Assembly: GCF_020535565.1 (NCBI RefSeq)
Contig: NZ_CP084758.1
Location: forward strand, 2,927,001 to 2,991,000
Direction: 5' to 3'
Length of the DNA stretch: 64,000 bases
Origin: Shinella sp. XGS7
GTDB taxonomy: Bacteria > Pseudomonadota > Gammaproteobacteria > Burkholderiales > Burkholderiaceae_C
A program made the translations under genes and the position numbers. The notes beneath the pieces were generated by a model that saw only the letters and a list, made by a program, of their open reading frames with translations, ran no database searches and was not told the DNA's origin. Shown here piece by piece: positions 34,977 through 44,941 of this stretch (position 1 is its first letter; each line of letters opens with the position of its first letter).

Positions 34977-37439
34977 ATGCAGGACGAGCCGGGCCGCGCG
35001 GCAGCTTCTTCACCCCCATGGACCGGTCCGGGCCGCCTGGCCCTGCCGCTGCTGGCGGGTCTGGCTGGCATGGCGGGCCTGCATCAGCAGGCGGCCCTGG
35101 CACCGGCCGGGGTCTGGCTGGGGACAGGTCTTGCCGCGCTGCTGGCCATGGCCCTGCTGTGGCGCCGCTGGCTGCGGCCCGCCTTGCATCTGTCCTTCTT
35201 CTGCCTGGCCGCCCTGCTGCTGGGCGCGGCCTGGACCGGCTGGCGCGCCCAGCAGCGCCTGGGCCAGGAACTCCCGCCCGCCTGGGAAGGGCGCGACCTC
35301 TGGCTGGTGGGCCGGGTGGACAGCCTGCCCCAAAGCCTGCTGGGCCAGGGCGGGGCACCGGGCTGGCGCTTTGCGTTCGCCCTGGAAGGCCTGCAGGACC
35401 CGGCCGCCAGCGCCGAGCCGCCTGCGTTGGAGCGCCTGCCCCAGCGCCTGCTGCTCTCGGCCTATGCCCAGCCCGGCCAGCAGGCCCTGCCGCAATGGCG
35501 GCCGGGCGAGCGCTGGCGCTTGCTGGTGCGGCTGCGGCGCCCGCATGGCCTGGCCAATCCCCACTGCTTTGACTACGAGCTCTGGCTTTTCGAGCAGGAG
35601 TTGCGGGCCACGGGGCAGATCAGGCGCTGGGAACGCCTGGCCCCGGCCGCCGGCCCGGACGGCTGGATAGACCGCGCGCGCCAGGACCTGCGCCTGGCCC
35701 TTCAGGCCCGGGTGGCTGAGCCCGGTGCCGCGGGCGTGCTGGCGGCCCTGAGTCTGGGTGACCAGGCTGCCATCGCGCGCGCCGACTGGGCCCTGTTCCG
35801 CGACACCGGCACCAGCCATCTGATGGCCATCAGCGGCGTGCATGTGACCATGTTCGCCTGGGGCGCGGGCCTGCTGGCCGGCTCGCTGTGGCGGCGCGCG
35901 GGCGCTGTCTGCCTGTGGCTGCCGGCCCCGCTGCTGGCGCGCTGGACCGGGGTGCTGGCGGCTCTGGGCTATGCGCTCTTTTCCGGCTGGGGCGTGCCGG
36001 CCCAGCGCACGGTCTGGATGCTGCTGGCCCTGGCCCTGCTGCGCCAGGCGGGGCTGGCCTGGCCCTGGCCGCTGTGCCTGCTGGCCAGCGCGGCCCTGGT
36101 CTGCCTGATCGACCCCTGGGCCCTGTGCCAGGCGGGCTTCTGGCTCTCCTTCGGCGCGGTGGCCCTGCTGATGGCGGGCGGCCCGCCCGGCACGGGCTGG
36201 CGCGCCCAGGCCCTGGGCGCGCTGCGCAGCCAGGGCATTGCCACCCTGGGCCTGGCGCCGCTGACCCTGCTCTTCTTCCAGCAGCTCTCGCTGGTGGGCC
36301 TGGCGGCCAATCTGCTGGCCATTCCCCTGGTGAGCCTGCTGATCACGCCCCTGGCCCTGGCCGGTGCGCTGCTGCCGCCGCTGTGGGATCTGGCGGCCTG
36401 GGTCTTGCTGGGCCTGATGCGCTATCTGCAGGCCCTGGCGGCCCTGCCCGGCGCGGTGTGGAGCGCGGCCGTGGCGCCGCCCTGGGCCCAGCTGGCCGGC
36501 CTGCTGGGTGCGGCGGTGCTGGTGCTGCCCCTGCCCTGGCGCTTGCGGCCGGCAGGCCTGCTGCTGATGCTGCCCCTGCTGTGGCCGGCCATTCCACGCC
36601 CCGGCCCGGGCCAGTTCGAGCTGCTGGCGGCCGATGTGGGGCAGGGCACGGCGGTGCTGGTGCGCACCCAGACGCATGCCCTGCTCTACGACAGCGGGCC
36701 GCAGTACAGCCCGCAGTCCGACGCCGGCCAGCGCGTGCTCGTGCCCCTGCTGCGCGCCCTGGGCCAGCGTGAGCTGGATGTGCTGATGCTCAGCCACCGT
36801 GACCAGGACCATGTGGGCGGCGCACTCAGCCTGCTGGCGGCCCTGCCGGTGGGCGCGGTGCACAGCTCGGTGACGGCGCCGCACTCGCCCTATTCGGGGC
36901 GCCGCTGCGAGCGCGGCCAGCGCTGGGTCTGGGACGGGGTGAGCTTCGAGCTCTTGCACCCGCGCGAGGCCGATTACGCCCGCGAGGGGCTCAAGCCCAA
37001 TGCCCTGTCCTGCGTGCTGCTGCTGCGCTCGGCCCAGGGCGCCCAGGCGCTGCTGACCGGCGATATCGAGGCCCCTCAGGAGCAAGACCTGGCCCCGCCG
37101 CCGGTGGATCTGCTGATGCTGCCCCACCATGGCAGCAAGACCTCGTCCAGCCCGGCCCTGCTGGCCGCGGCCCGCCCTCGGCTGGCTTTCGCCCAGGCCG
37201 GCTACCGCAACCGCTTCGGCCACCCGGCGCCGCCGGTGCTGGCGCGCTACCAGGCCGCGGGCGTGCCGGTGCTCAACACGGCCGACTGCGGCGCCCTGCA
37301 CTGGAGCAGCCAGACGCCGCAGGCCTATCGCTGCGAGCGCGGGCTCGGGCCACGTTACTGGCAGGATCGGCCGCCAGCCACCCCGACTGCCCCGGCCACC
37401 CTGGAGGGACCGCCAGAGCCCGATGGCGCGCCGCCCTGA
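34977..37439 (+). CDS. comEC: DNA internalization competence protein ComEC/Rec2
   Basis: The 820-residue inner-membrane protein moves single-stranded DNA into the cytoplasm during natural transformation. It has the three expected parts: an N-terminal DUF4131/OB-like region after two membrane segments, a Competence-domain membrane core (SLGDQAAIARADWALFRDTG; GTSHLMAISGVHVTMFAWG) and a C-terminal metallo-beta-lactamase-like domain (VGQGTAVLVRT; MLSHRDQDHVGGAL; LMLPHHGSKTSSS). Length is normal for proteobacterial ComEC. GGGAGG lies 7 bases before the ATG. No other competence gene is in the window, so competence is suggested but not shown. Confidence 0.93.
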   Translation: MQDEPGRAAASSPPWTGPGRLALPLLAGLAGMAGLHQQAALAPAGVWLGTGLAALLAMALLWRRWLRPALHLSFFCLAALLLGAAWTGWRAQQRLGQELPPAWEGRDLWLVGRVDSLPQSLLGQGGAPGWRFAFALEGLQDPAASAEPPALERLPQRLLLSAYAQPGQQALPQWRPGERWRLLVRLRRPHGLANPHCFDYELWLFEQELRATGQIRRWERLAPAAGPDGWIDRARQDLRLALQARVAEPGAAGVLAALSLGDQAAIARADWALFRDTGTSHLMAISGVHVTMFAWGAGLLAGSLWRRAGAVCLWLPAPLLARWTGVLAALGYALFSGWGVPAQRTVWMLLALALLRQAGLAWPWPLCLLASAALVCLIDPWALCQAGFWLSFGAVALLMAGGPPGTGWRAQALGALRSQGIATLGLAPLTLLFFQQLSLVGLAANLLAIPLVSLLITPLALAGALLPPLWDLAAWVLLGLMRYLQALAALPGAVWSAAVAPPWAQLAGLLGAAVLVLPLPWRLRPAGLLLMLPLLWPAIPRPGPGQFELLAADVGQGTAVLVRTQTHALLYDSGPQYSPQSDAGQRVLVPLLRALGQRELDVLMLSHRDQDHVGGALSLLAALPVGAVHSSVTAPHSPYSGRRCERGQRWVWDGVSFELLHPREADYAREGLKPNALSCVLLLRSAQGAQALLTGDIEAPQEQDLAPPPVDLLMLPHHGSKTSSSPALLAAARPRLAFAQAGYRNRFGHPAPPVLARYQAAGVPVLNTADCGALHWSSQTPQAYRCERGLGPRYWQDRPPATPTAPATLEGPPEPDGAPP

Positions 37440-37545
37440 ACGCCCGCGGGGCCGGGTCCTACACGGTGCGCCGGCCGCCCCCGACAGCCGTCTTCGGCCG
37501 CCCGACCTAGCATGGGTTCATGAGCGACACACCAAGGAGCTGAGC

Positions 37546-37842
37546 ATGGCACGATCCCTCATCAAGCACATGGCCTGGCTGGCCGCGGCCTCCCTGCTGG
37601 GCGCTGCGGCCCGGCATCTGTGGGCCCGCCGCCTGGGCGGGCCGGAGCGGCGCCGCGATCTGCGGGGCGCGGTGCAGCGCTGGGAGGACGAGGGCGGCCT
37701 GGTCCCCGAGGTCGAGGCCCAGACGCCGGCGGCGCCGGCGCCGGCCCGCCGCTCTTCCGCTCGCGGCAGCAGCAGTGCCAACGGCACGCGGCGCAGCCGC
37801 AAGCCGCGTGCCGCCGCCGGCACGGCCGCCGCTCAGGGCTGA
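37546..37842 (+). CDS. Small basic hypothetical protein with N-terminal membrane segment
   Basis: The 98-residue product has a short hydrophobic N-terminal segment (MAWLAAASLLGAAA) and a strongly basic, Ser/Arg/Ala-rich C-terminal tail (RRSSARGSSSANGTRRSRK). AAGGAGC precedes the ATG at good spacing. Its 3' end overlaps the convergent mltB gene by 10 bases. The family is not recognised. The tail suggests nucleic-acid or envelope-polymer binding, which is only a guess. Confidence 0.55.
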   Translation: MARSLIKHMAWLAAASLLGAAARHLWARRLGGPERRRDLRGAVQRWEDEGGLVPEVEAQTPAAPAPARRSSARGSSSANGTRRSRKPRAAAGTAAAQG

Positions 37843-38954
37843 GCGGCCGGATTGCGGTAGGCCTTGAGCGTGCGGCCCAGCTCGATCACGGCCATGGCGT
37901 AGTAGCTGGACCAGTTGTAGCGCGTGAGCGCGTAGAAATTGCTGGTGCCGGCCACATAAACCGGCGCGGCGTTTTCGCCCATCTGCAGCTCCACCAGGGC
38001 CAGGGGGCCGGGGTGCTCGCGCCCGCCCTCGCTGAGCTGGGCACCGGCCTCCTGGAACTGGGCGGCGCTGAAGCTGGGCAGGATGTCCGGCGCCAGCAGG
38101 CGCGCGCGTTCGACCGTCTCCACCGGCGCGGCCACGCTGTAGTGCGTGGGCAGGCCCGGCTGCCAGCCATGGCGGGCCAGGTAGTTGGCCACCGAGCCGA
38201 TGGCGTCCGCGGGGCTCTTGATCAGGTCCACATGGCCGTCGCCGTCGAAGTCGATGGCGTGTCGGTTCCAGCTGCCGGGCATGAACTGCGGCCAGCCCAT
38301 GGCGCCGGCGTAGGAGCCCTTGACGGCGAGCGGGTCCAGGCCTTCGCGCCGGCACAGGCGCAGAAACTCCACCAGCTCCTCGCGGAAGAAGGCGCTGCGG
38401 TCCTTGCGGCCGGGCGGGAAGTCGAAGGCCAGGGTGCTCAGGGCATCCAGCACCGAGAAGCCGCCGGTGATCTGGCCGTAGAAGGTTTCCACCCCGATCA
38501 GGCCGGCAATCAGCTCGGCCGGCACGCCGAAGCGGGCCTCGGCCCGGGCCAGCGCGTCCTCGTGGGCGGCCCAGAAGGCCAGGCCGGCCTGGATGCGGCG
38601 TGGCTCCACAAAGCGGGCGCGGTAGGCACCCCAGTCCTTGGCCGTGCCCGCGGGCGGCGGCATGATCAGGCGCTGCACCGTGGGGTTGCGCCGCGCCTGG
38701 GCCATCAGGGCGCGCAGCGGGGCCTCTTCCCAGCCCTCCTGGGCGGCCAGCTCGCGGGCGAACTGCATCAGGTCCTCGCGCTCGCCATAGGGCGTGGCCG
38801 GCGCGGCCTTGACCACCTTGGCCACCTTGGTCGGCGGGGCCTTGCGGGCCTTTTTCCGGGCATCGGCCGAGGTGTTGGCCTGGGCGCTGGCCAGCAGGCC
38901 CAGGCTCAGCAAGGCAAGGGCGAGAGGACGAAAGGGGCGGGACAGCAGGGACAT
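37833..38954 (-). CDS. mltB: Lytic murein transglycosylase B
   Basis: The 373-residue protein is a family 3 lytic transglycosylase that cleaves peptidoglycan to 1,6-anhydromuropeptides. A signal peptide (ending ASAQA) is followed by a Lys-rich linker and the catalytic domain, with Glu156 in GVETFYGQ and the block SYAGAMGWPQFMPGS. An internal DFDGDGHVD calcium-like loop matches MltB. No lipobox is seen, so it may be soluble rather than outer-membrane anchored. Its ATG overlaps the transglutaminase gene stop (ATGA), placing it last in the MoxR operon. Confidence 0.9.
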   Translation of the reverse strand: MSLLSRPFRPLALALLSLGLLASAQANTSADARKKARKAPPTKVAKVVKAAPATPYGEREDLMQFARELAAQEGWEEAPLRALMAQARRNPTVQRLIMPPPAGTAKDWGAYRARFVEPRRIQAGLAFWAAHEDALARAEARFGVPAELIAGLIGVETFYGQITGGFSVLDALSTLAFDFPPGRKDRSAFFREELVEFLRLCRREGLDPLAVKGSYAGAMGWPQFMPGSWNRHAIDFDGDGHVDLIKSPADAIGSVANYLARHGWQPGLPTHYSVAAPVETVERARLLAPDILPSFSAAQFQEAGAQLSEGGREHPGPLALVELQMGENAAPVYVAGTSNFYALTRYNWSSYYAMAVIELGRTLKAYRNPAAQP

Positions 38955-41059
38955 CAGGTCGCGGTGGTGTTCGGAGAGCTCGGGGTGCGCAGCATACGGC
39001 CTGCGGCGCGGAAGGCCCGCAGGCGGCGCTGGCGGGCGCGCCAGCCCAGGGGCGGTGATTCGGTGCCGGGGGCGTAGCGCTGGCGCTCCAGCTCCAGCAG
39101 CTGGCGTTCCAGGGGCGCGGCCCGCGGGCCATGGCGCTGGCGCAGCAGGCCGGCCCAGTGGCGCGGGCCCTGGTGGGCCTGGGCCGGCACATCCAGGCGC
39201 CGCAGCTCGCGCAGCAGGCCAGCGCGCAGCTGGCTCCAGCCATCGTGCGGCCGGGCCTGCCAGGCCACCCAGAGCGCCCCGCCGGCGGCGATCAGGCCGA
39301 TCAGGCCGGCCGCCAGCTGGCCCAGGGCCTGCCAGTCTGGCGCGCTCCAGCCCATGGACTTGAGCAGGTCGAACTGGTCCTGGCGCGAGTAGTTGAGCAC
39401 GTATTGCTGCCAGCGGTTGTTCAGCGATTCCCAGCCCGAGCGCAGCAGCAGCACGCCGCGCCACAGGGCCGGGCTCAGCGCATTGACCGTACCGGCCAGG
39501 GCGCCGGGCGGGGCCTGCAGGGCCTGGCCGGCCTGCACCCGCTCGGGCGCCACGGCGGCCGTGGGGTCCACGCGCTGCCAGCCGCGGCCGGGCAGCCAGA
39601 CCTCGGCCCAGGCATGGGCCTGGGCATTGCGCACCACCAGATAGCCGTCCTGCAGCTCGCGGTCCGCGCCCTGGAAGCCGGTCACCACCCGCGCCGGCAG
39701 GCCCAGGGCCCGCATCACCACCACGAAGGCGCCGGCAAAGTGCTCGCAAAAGCCCAGGCGCCGGTCCAGCCAGAACTCGTCCACCAGATGCGGGTTGTTC
39801 TCTCCGTAACGGCCGGGCGAGAGGGTGTAGATGAACTCGGCCTGGCGCAGATGCTGGAGCACGGCCGTGATGGCGGCAGGCCCGTAGTCGGTGGGCTCCA
39901 GCCCCTCCAGGCGCTCGCGGCGCAGGGCCGCGGCCCAGGCCAGGGTGCGCGGGTTCAGCCCCGGCGGCAGCTCCTGGTAGGGCAGCAGGCTGCCGCGCAT
40001 CTCGGTGGGGCCGCTGCTGTAGTCCAGATGCGCCTGGGCCTGGACGCGCAGGCGCTCGGTGATGGGCCGCGGCGAGAGCCATTGCAGCTCGGCCGAGCGC
40101 CACAGGCTCAGGCCCTGCACCTCCAGGCGCGTGCCCGGCGCCTCGGGGCCGGACTCCAGCAGGGGCAGCACCGACAGGCGCAGCGGCTCCAGGGTCAGCT
40201 CGTAGCGCAGGGCCGGGCCGCGCACCCGCGGCGCGGCGCCAAAGGCGCTGAAGGGATTGGCCGGCCCCAGGGCGCGCCAGCTGCGGCCGTCGAAGCGGGC
40301 CAGCACCGGGCCACGGAAGTACAGGGCCTCGGGCGGCGGGGGCGGGCCCTCGAAGCGCAGGCGCATGGCGATGCTGTCGTCATTGGCGATCTCGCTCATG
40401 GCGCCGAACTGCATCTCGTTGGACAGACCGGTCTTGCCCACGGCGTCGCTGGGCACGCCCCACAGCGGCGCGATGCGTGGGAAGAGCACGAAGAGCAGCA
40501 CCATCAGGGGCAGGCCCATGGCCGTGGTGCGCGCGGCCTGGGCCGCGGCCAGGCGCAGGCTGGGCTGGCCCACGGGCATCTGGGCCAGCACCAGGGCGCT
40601 CATCAGGGCCCAGACGCTGAGCAGGGTCCACAGCCCGGTGAGCAGGGACTGCGAGTAGAGGAACTGGGTCAGCACCAGGAAGAAGCCCAGGAAGAAGACC
40701 ACGAAGGCATCACGGCGCGCGCGCAGCTCCAGGGTCTTCATGGCCATGAGCATCAGCAGCATGGTGATGCCGGGCTCCCGACCCAGCAGGGTGCGGTGGG
40801 TGAGCAGGGTGAGGCCGGCCGTCACCGCGATCAGCAGCAGCAGGGCCCAGCGCCCGGGCAGGGGCCGGCCCTGCCAGGCCAGCAGGCCGCGCCAGCACAG
40901 CATCAACCCCGTCATCAGGCTGCACCACAGGGGCACATGGTCCCAGTGCGGTGCGGCCGTGGCGGCGATGGTGGCCAGCAGGAAAAGGGTGTCGCGCGTG
41001 TCGCGCGGCAGATGGGCCAGGCGCAGGCGCCAGGCGGGCAGGGCGGCGGCGCGGCTCAT
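38954..41059 (-). CDS. TgpA-like transglutaminase-domain membrane protein (DUF3488)
   Basis: The 701-residue protein has six or so N-terminal membrane segments (DUF3488), then a periplasmic transglutaminase-like domain. The triad is visible as Cys in GFCEHFAGAFVVVMRALG, His in AHAWAEVW and Asp in RVDPTAAV. A further membrane segment (GLIGLIAAGGALWVAW) and a DUF4129-like basic tail follow. Pseudomonas TgpA is essential and acts at the envelope, so a role in cell-wall or envelope assembly is likely. The gene overlaps both neighbours by 4 bases or less. Confidence 0.9.
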   Translation of the reverse strand: MSRAAALPAWRLRLAHLPRDTRDTLFLLATIAATAAPHWDHVPLWCSLMTGLMLCWRGLLAWQGRPLPGRWALLLLIAVTAGLTLLTHRTLLGREPGITMLLMLMAMKTLELRARRDAFVVFFLGFFLVLTQFLYSQSLLTGLWTLLSVWALMSALVLAQMPVGQPSLRLAAAQAARTTAMGLPLMVLLFVLFPRIAPLWGVPSDAVGKTGLSNEMQFGAMSEIANDDSIAMRLRFEGPPPPPEALYFRGPVLARFDGRSWRALGPANPFSAFGAAPRVRGPALRYELTLEPLRLSVLPLLESGPEAPGTRLEVQGLSLWRSAELQWLSPRPITERLRVQAQAHLDYSSGPTEMRGSLLPYQELPPGLNPRTLAWAAALRRERLEGLEPTDYGPAAITAVLQHLRQAEFIYTLSPGRYGENNPHLVDEFWLDRRLGFCEHFAGAFVVVMRALGLPARVVTGFQGADRELQDGYLVVRNAQAHAWAEVWLPGRGWQRVDPTAAVAPERVQAGQALQAPPGALAGTVNALSPALWRGVLLLRSGWESLNNRWQQYVLNYSRQDQFDLLKSMGWSAPDWQALGQLAAGLIGLIAAGGALWVAWQARPHDGWSQLRAGLLRELRRLDVPAQAHQGPRHWAGLLRQRHGPRAAPLERQLLELERQRYAPGTESPPLGWRARQRRLRAFRAAGRMLRTPSSPNTTAT

Positions 41060-42024
41060 GGGCGCACCCCGCCGGGCGCGGCCGCCAGCATCTGCAGCGC
41101 GCCTTGCAGATGGGCCGCCCCCAGATCGGGCTCCAGGCTTTGCGACTCGTCGAGGCTCAGGCCCCAGGGCTCGCCGCGGTGCTCGGCCTCCAGGGCCCAG
41201 GCCGTCAGGCGCGAGAGCCGGGCCTCCCAGTCCTGGCCGGCGGTGTCGGCCAGGCGCAGCCAGCGTCGCCGGCTGGCCGGGGCCAGGGTCTCGCGCACCA
41301 GCAGCTGGCCGTCACCCTGCTGGGCGGCCTTCTTCCAGAGCACCTGCTTGGGCGAGTCGCCATGTTGGTAGGGGCGCACGCTTTCAAAGTCTTCGCCACG
41401 GCGCTGCAGGCCGGCGCTGGCGCTGCCGTCCCCGCTGCTGGCCGCCTCGGCCGGCAGGGGCGGGGCGCTGTCCTCCGGCCGGGGATAGACCCAGACCTGG
41501 GCGGCCGGCCGCCACAGGCTCCAGGCGCCGAACAGGCCCAGGGGGAAGCGGGTCTCGATGCGCAGCAGGGGCAGGCTCATCAGGCCGCGCTGCGGGGCCG
41601 GGCAGGCCAGGCTCAGCAGGGCATGGCCACCGGCGGGCACATCCACCCAGGCGGGTTCGCCGCTGCCCACGCGCAGGCCGATGCCGTAGCGGGCGCGGCC
41701 GCTGTTGTGCAGGCGCACCTCCAGCTGCAGATCGCTGCCGGCGTGGCCGGGGGCGGGCGCCTTGAGGTCCAGGGCCAGGCCGCGCAGATTGCCATGGGTG
41801 GCGTGCATGGAGGCGAAGCCCGCACCGGCCAGCAGAAAGGTCAGGGCATAGCCCAGGCTGAGCTGGTCGTTGATGGAGGCCAGCAGCAGCACCAGCAGGG
41901 TGGCGCAGAAGAACAGGCCCGGCCGGCTGGGCAGGATGTAGATATTGCGCTGGACCAGGTGGTGGGTGTCGCTGGCCGGATGGCGGGCCAGCCACCAGGC
42001 CTGCCAGCGTTGCCGCAGCTTCAT
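41056..42024 (-). CDS. DUF58 domain-containing protein
   Basis: The 322-residue protein has two N-terminal membrane segments (GLFFCATLLVLLLASINDQL; ALTFLLAGAGFASMH) and a DUF58 vWA-like region with the motif GEDFESVRPYQHGDSPKQVLWKKAA in pieces (RRGEDFESVRPYQHGDSPKQ). DUF58 proteins are conserved partners of MoxR ATPases and TgpA-type transglutaminases. The stop overlaps the transglutaminase start (ATGA), and 52 bases separate it from moxR. It may act as the metal-dependent adaptor of the MoxR chaperone system. No full MIDAS motif could be identified. Confidence 0.88.
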   Translation of the reverse strand: MKLRQRWQAWWLARHPASDTHHLVQRNIYILPSRPGLFFCATLLVLLLASINDQLSLGYALTFLLAGAGFASMHATHGNLRGLALDLKAPAPGHAGSDLQLEVRLHNSGRARYGIGLRVGSGEPAWVDVPAGGHALLSLACPAPQRGLMSLPLLRIETRFPLGLFGAWSLWRPAAQVWVYPRPEDSAPPLPAEAASSGDGSASAGLQRRGEDFESVRPYQHGDSPKQVLWKKAAQQGDGQLLVRETLAPASRRRWLRLADTAGQDWEARLSRLTAWALEAEHRGEPWGLSLDESQSLEPDLGAAHLQGALQMLAAAPGGVRP

Positions 42025-42076
42025 GGCGCCGCGCTCACCGGCCGGGCCCCAGGCAATGCACGCTCAAGACTCATGG

Positions 42077-43039
<963 letters not shown>

Positions 43040-43076
43040 AACTCAAATCTCGGGACACCATCCCCGCGTCAGCGCC

Positions 43077-44012
43077 ATGTCTACCGCCTTCATCAGCCAT
43101 GCCGATTGCCGGCGCCATGAGATGGGTGCTGGTCACCCGGAATGCCCCCAGCGTCTGGACGCGATCGAGGACTGGCTGATCGGCACCGGTCTGGACGTGG
43201 CCCTGCAGCGCTTCGAGGCGGCCAATGCCAGCCAGCAGGCGCTGGAGCGTGCGCATAGCAGCGCTTACGTCACCCATCTGCGCGATCTGCTGGAAGGACT
43301 GGCGGCCACCGGCGAGTCCCGCGCCATCGACCCCGACACCATTGCCAACCCCTACACCTGGTCGGCCGCACTCAAGGCGGCGGGCGCGGCGGTGCAGGCC
43401 ACCGATCTGGTGCTGGACGGCCAGGTGGAGAACGCCTTCTGCGCAGTGCGCCCGCCCGGCCACCACGCCACGCGCGACCAGGCCATGGGCTTTTGCTTCT
43501 TCAACAATGTGGCTGTGGCCGCCCGCCACGCCCTGGACCAGCGCGGGCTCAAGCGCGTGGCGGTGGTGGACTTTGATGTGCACCACGGCAATGGCACCGA
43601 GGACATCCTGGCCGGCGACGAGCGTGTGCTGATGGTCAGCATCTTCCAGCACCCGCTCTATCCTTTCAGCGGCGCCGTACCCAAGGGCGAGAACATGGTC
43701 AATGTGCCGGTGCCGCCCTACACCAAGGGCGGCGAGGTGCGCGAGATGATCGAGGCCATGTGGATGCCGGCGCTGGAGCGCTTCCGCCCCGAGATGGTCT
43801 TCATCTCGGCCGGCTTCGATGCCCACCGCGAGGACGATCTGGGCCAGCTGGGCCTGACCGAGGCCGACTACGAGTGGATCACCCTGCGCGTGATGGACGT
43901 GGCCAAGCGCCATGCCCGCGGCCGCGTGGTGTCCTGCCTGGAAGGCGGCTACCACCTGGGCGCGCTGGCGCGCAGCGTGGGCGTGCATCTGCGGGCCCTG
44001 GCCGGGGTCTGA
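43077..44012 (+). CDS. Histone deacetylase-family (acetylpolyamine amidohydrolase-like) zinc hydrolase
   Basis: The 311-residue protein belongs to the HDAC/AcuC/acetylpolyamine amidohydrolase superfamily. Catalytic and zinc residues are visible as His129-His130 (RPPGHHA), Asp165-x-Asp167-x-His169-His170 (VVDFDVHHGNGT), and the second Asp in SAGFDAHREDD. The family removes acyl groups from lysine side chains, polyamines or acetoin-related proteins in the cytoplasm. The natural substrate here is not deducible, and acs, the usual AcuC partner, is 10 kb away. It is separated from the convergent protease gene by 21 bases. Confidence 0.9.
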   Translation: MSTAFISHADCRRHEMGAGHPECPQRLDAIEDWLIGTGLDVALQRFEAANASQQALERAHSSAYVTHLRDLLEGLAATGESRAIDPDTIANPYTWSAALKAAGAAVQATDLVLDGQVENAFCAVRPPGHHATRDQAMGFCFFNNVAVAARHALDQRGLKRVAVVDFDVHHGNGTEDILAGDERVLMVSIFQHPLYPFSGAVPKGENMVNVPVPPYTKGGEVREMIEAMWMPALERFRPEMVFISAGFDAHREDDLGQLGLTEADYEWITLRVMDVAKRHARGRVVSCLEGGYHLGALARSVGVHLRALAGV

Positions 44013-44033
44013 GGCCCGGCCGCGCGCAAGGCC

Positions 44034-44855
44034 TCAGGGCTTGGCGCCGGCCTCGTTCAGCAGGGCGCGCACATGGCGCACCGGCATGGCGTAGCTGATG
44101 CCTGTGGGCGTGCTCAGGGCCGATTCGCGCGTGCCCTTGATCAGGGCCAGGCTCAGCACACCGATCACCTCGCCGCTGGCGATGTCCAGCACCGGGCCGC
44201 CGCTATTGCCGGGGTAGCTGATGATGTCCAGCTGCAGCACCTCGAAGGCACCCTGGCGCAGCTGGGCCACGGCCCGGGCGTTCAGGCTCTGGGCATTGGG
44301 CGTGGGCAGGCTGATGGCGGTGAGGGCGGCCACGATGCCGCGGTGCGTCACATGCGAGTAGCCCAGCAGGCCGCCCACCGGGAAGCCCATGATGGCGATA
44401 TCGCTGCCCTCGGCCGGCGCGGCGTCGCCCGCCAGGCGCAGGGGCGGGGCGGGCGGCCCCTCGAAGCGCAGCAGGGCCACGTCATGCGCCGGGTCATTGG
44501 CCAGCACCGTGGCCAGACGCAGGCTCCACTGCTTGTCGGCGCCGTAGACCTGCACCGCCAGGCGGCGCTCGGTGCCCGGCGGGGGATCGGGCGGCAGCAC
44601 ATGGGCGCCGGTGATGGCGAGGTTGCCTTGGCCCACCACAAAGCCACTGCCGCGGAAATTGAAGCGCGGGCTGTCCAGCGCGCCGAAGGTGCCCACCAGC
44701 AGCACCGAGGGCTTGGCCCGCGCCACCAGGGTCGGCAGGTCCTGGCTCCAGGCGGGCAGGGTGCCGGCCGTCAGGGCCGCGCCCAGCAGGGCGGCGCCCA
44801 GCCAGCGGCGGCGGCTCGGGGCGGGGCGGGGGGGCTCGTGTCGGGGCATGGGCAT
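44034..44855 (-). CDS. Exported trypsin-like serine protease (HtrA-like fold, no PDZ)
   Basis: The 273-residue protein has an exported N-terminus (RRRWLGAALLGAALTAGTLPAW, signal or Tat-like with RRR) and a chymotrypsin-type domain with triad His85 (ITGAHV), Asp125 (PAHDVALL) and Ser218 (YPGNSGGP). There is no PDZ domain, unlike DegP/DegS, so it is a short HtrA-like or trypsin_2-family protease. It likely acts in the periplasm in quality control or processing. It shares an 86-base divergent promoter region with mscS. Confidence 0.85.
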   Translation of the reverse strand: MPMPRHEPPRPAPSRRRWLGAALLGAALTAGTLPAWSQDLPTLVARAKPSVLLVGTFGALDSPRFNFRGSGFVVGQGNLAITGAHVLPPDPPPGTERRLAVQVYGADKQWSLRLATVLANDPAHDVALLRFEGPPAPPLRLAGDAAPAEGSDIAIMGFPVGGLLGYSHVTHRGIVAALTAISLPTPNAQSLNARAVAQLRQGAFEVLQLDIISYPGNSGGPVLDIASGEVIGVLSLALIKGTRESALSTPTGISYAMPVRHVRALLNEAGAKP

Positions 44856-44941
44856 GATGGCCGCACGATAGCAAAGCCCGAGCCCGGCGCGCAGCCCCTG
44901 GCCCCGGGGTGCTGCCGAGCGCAGCGGCGACAATGCGGTGC

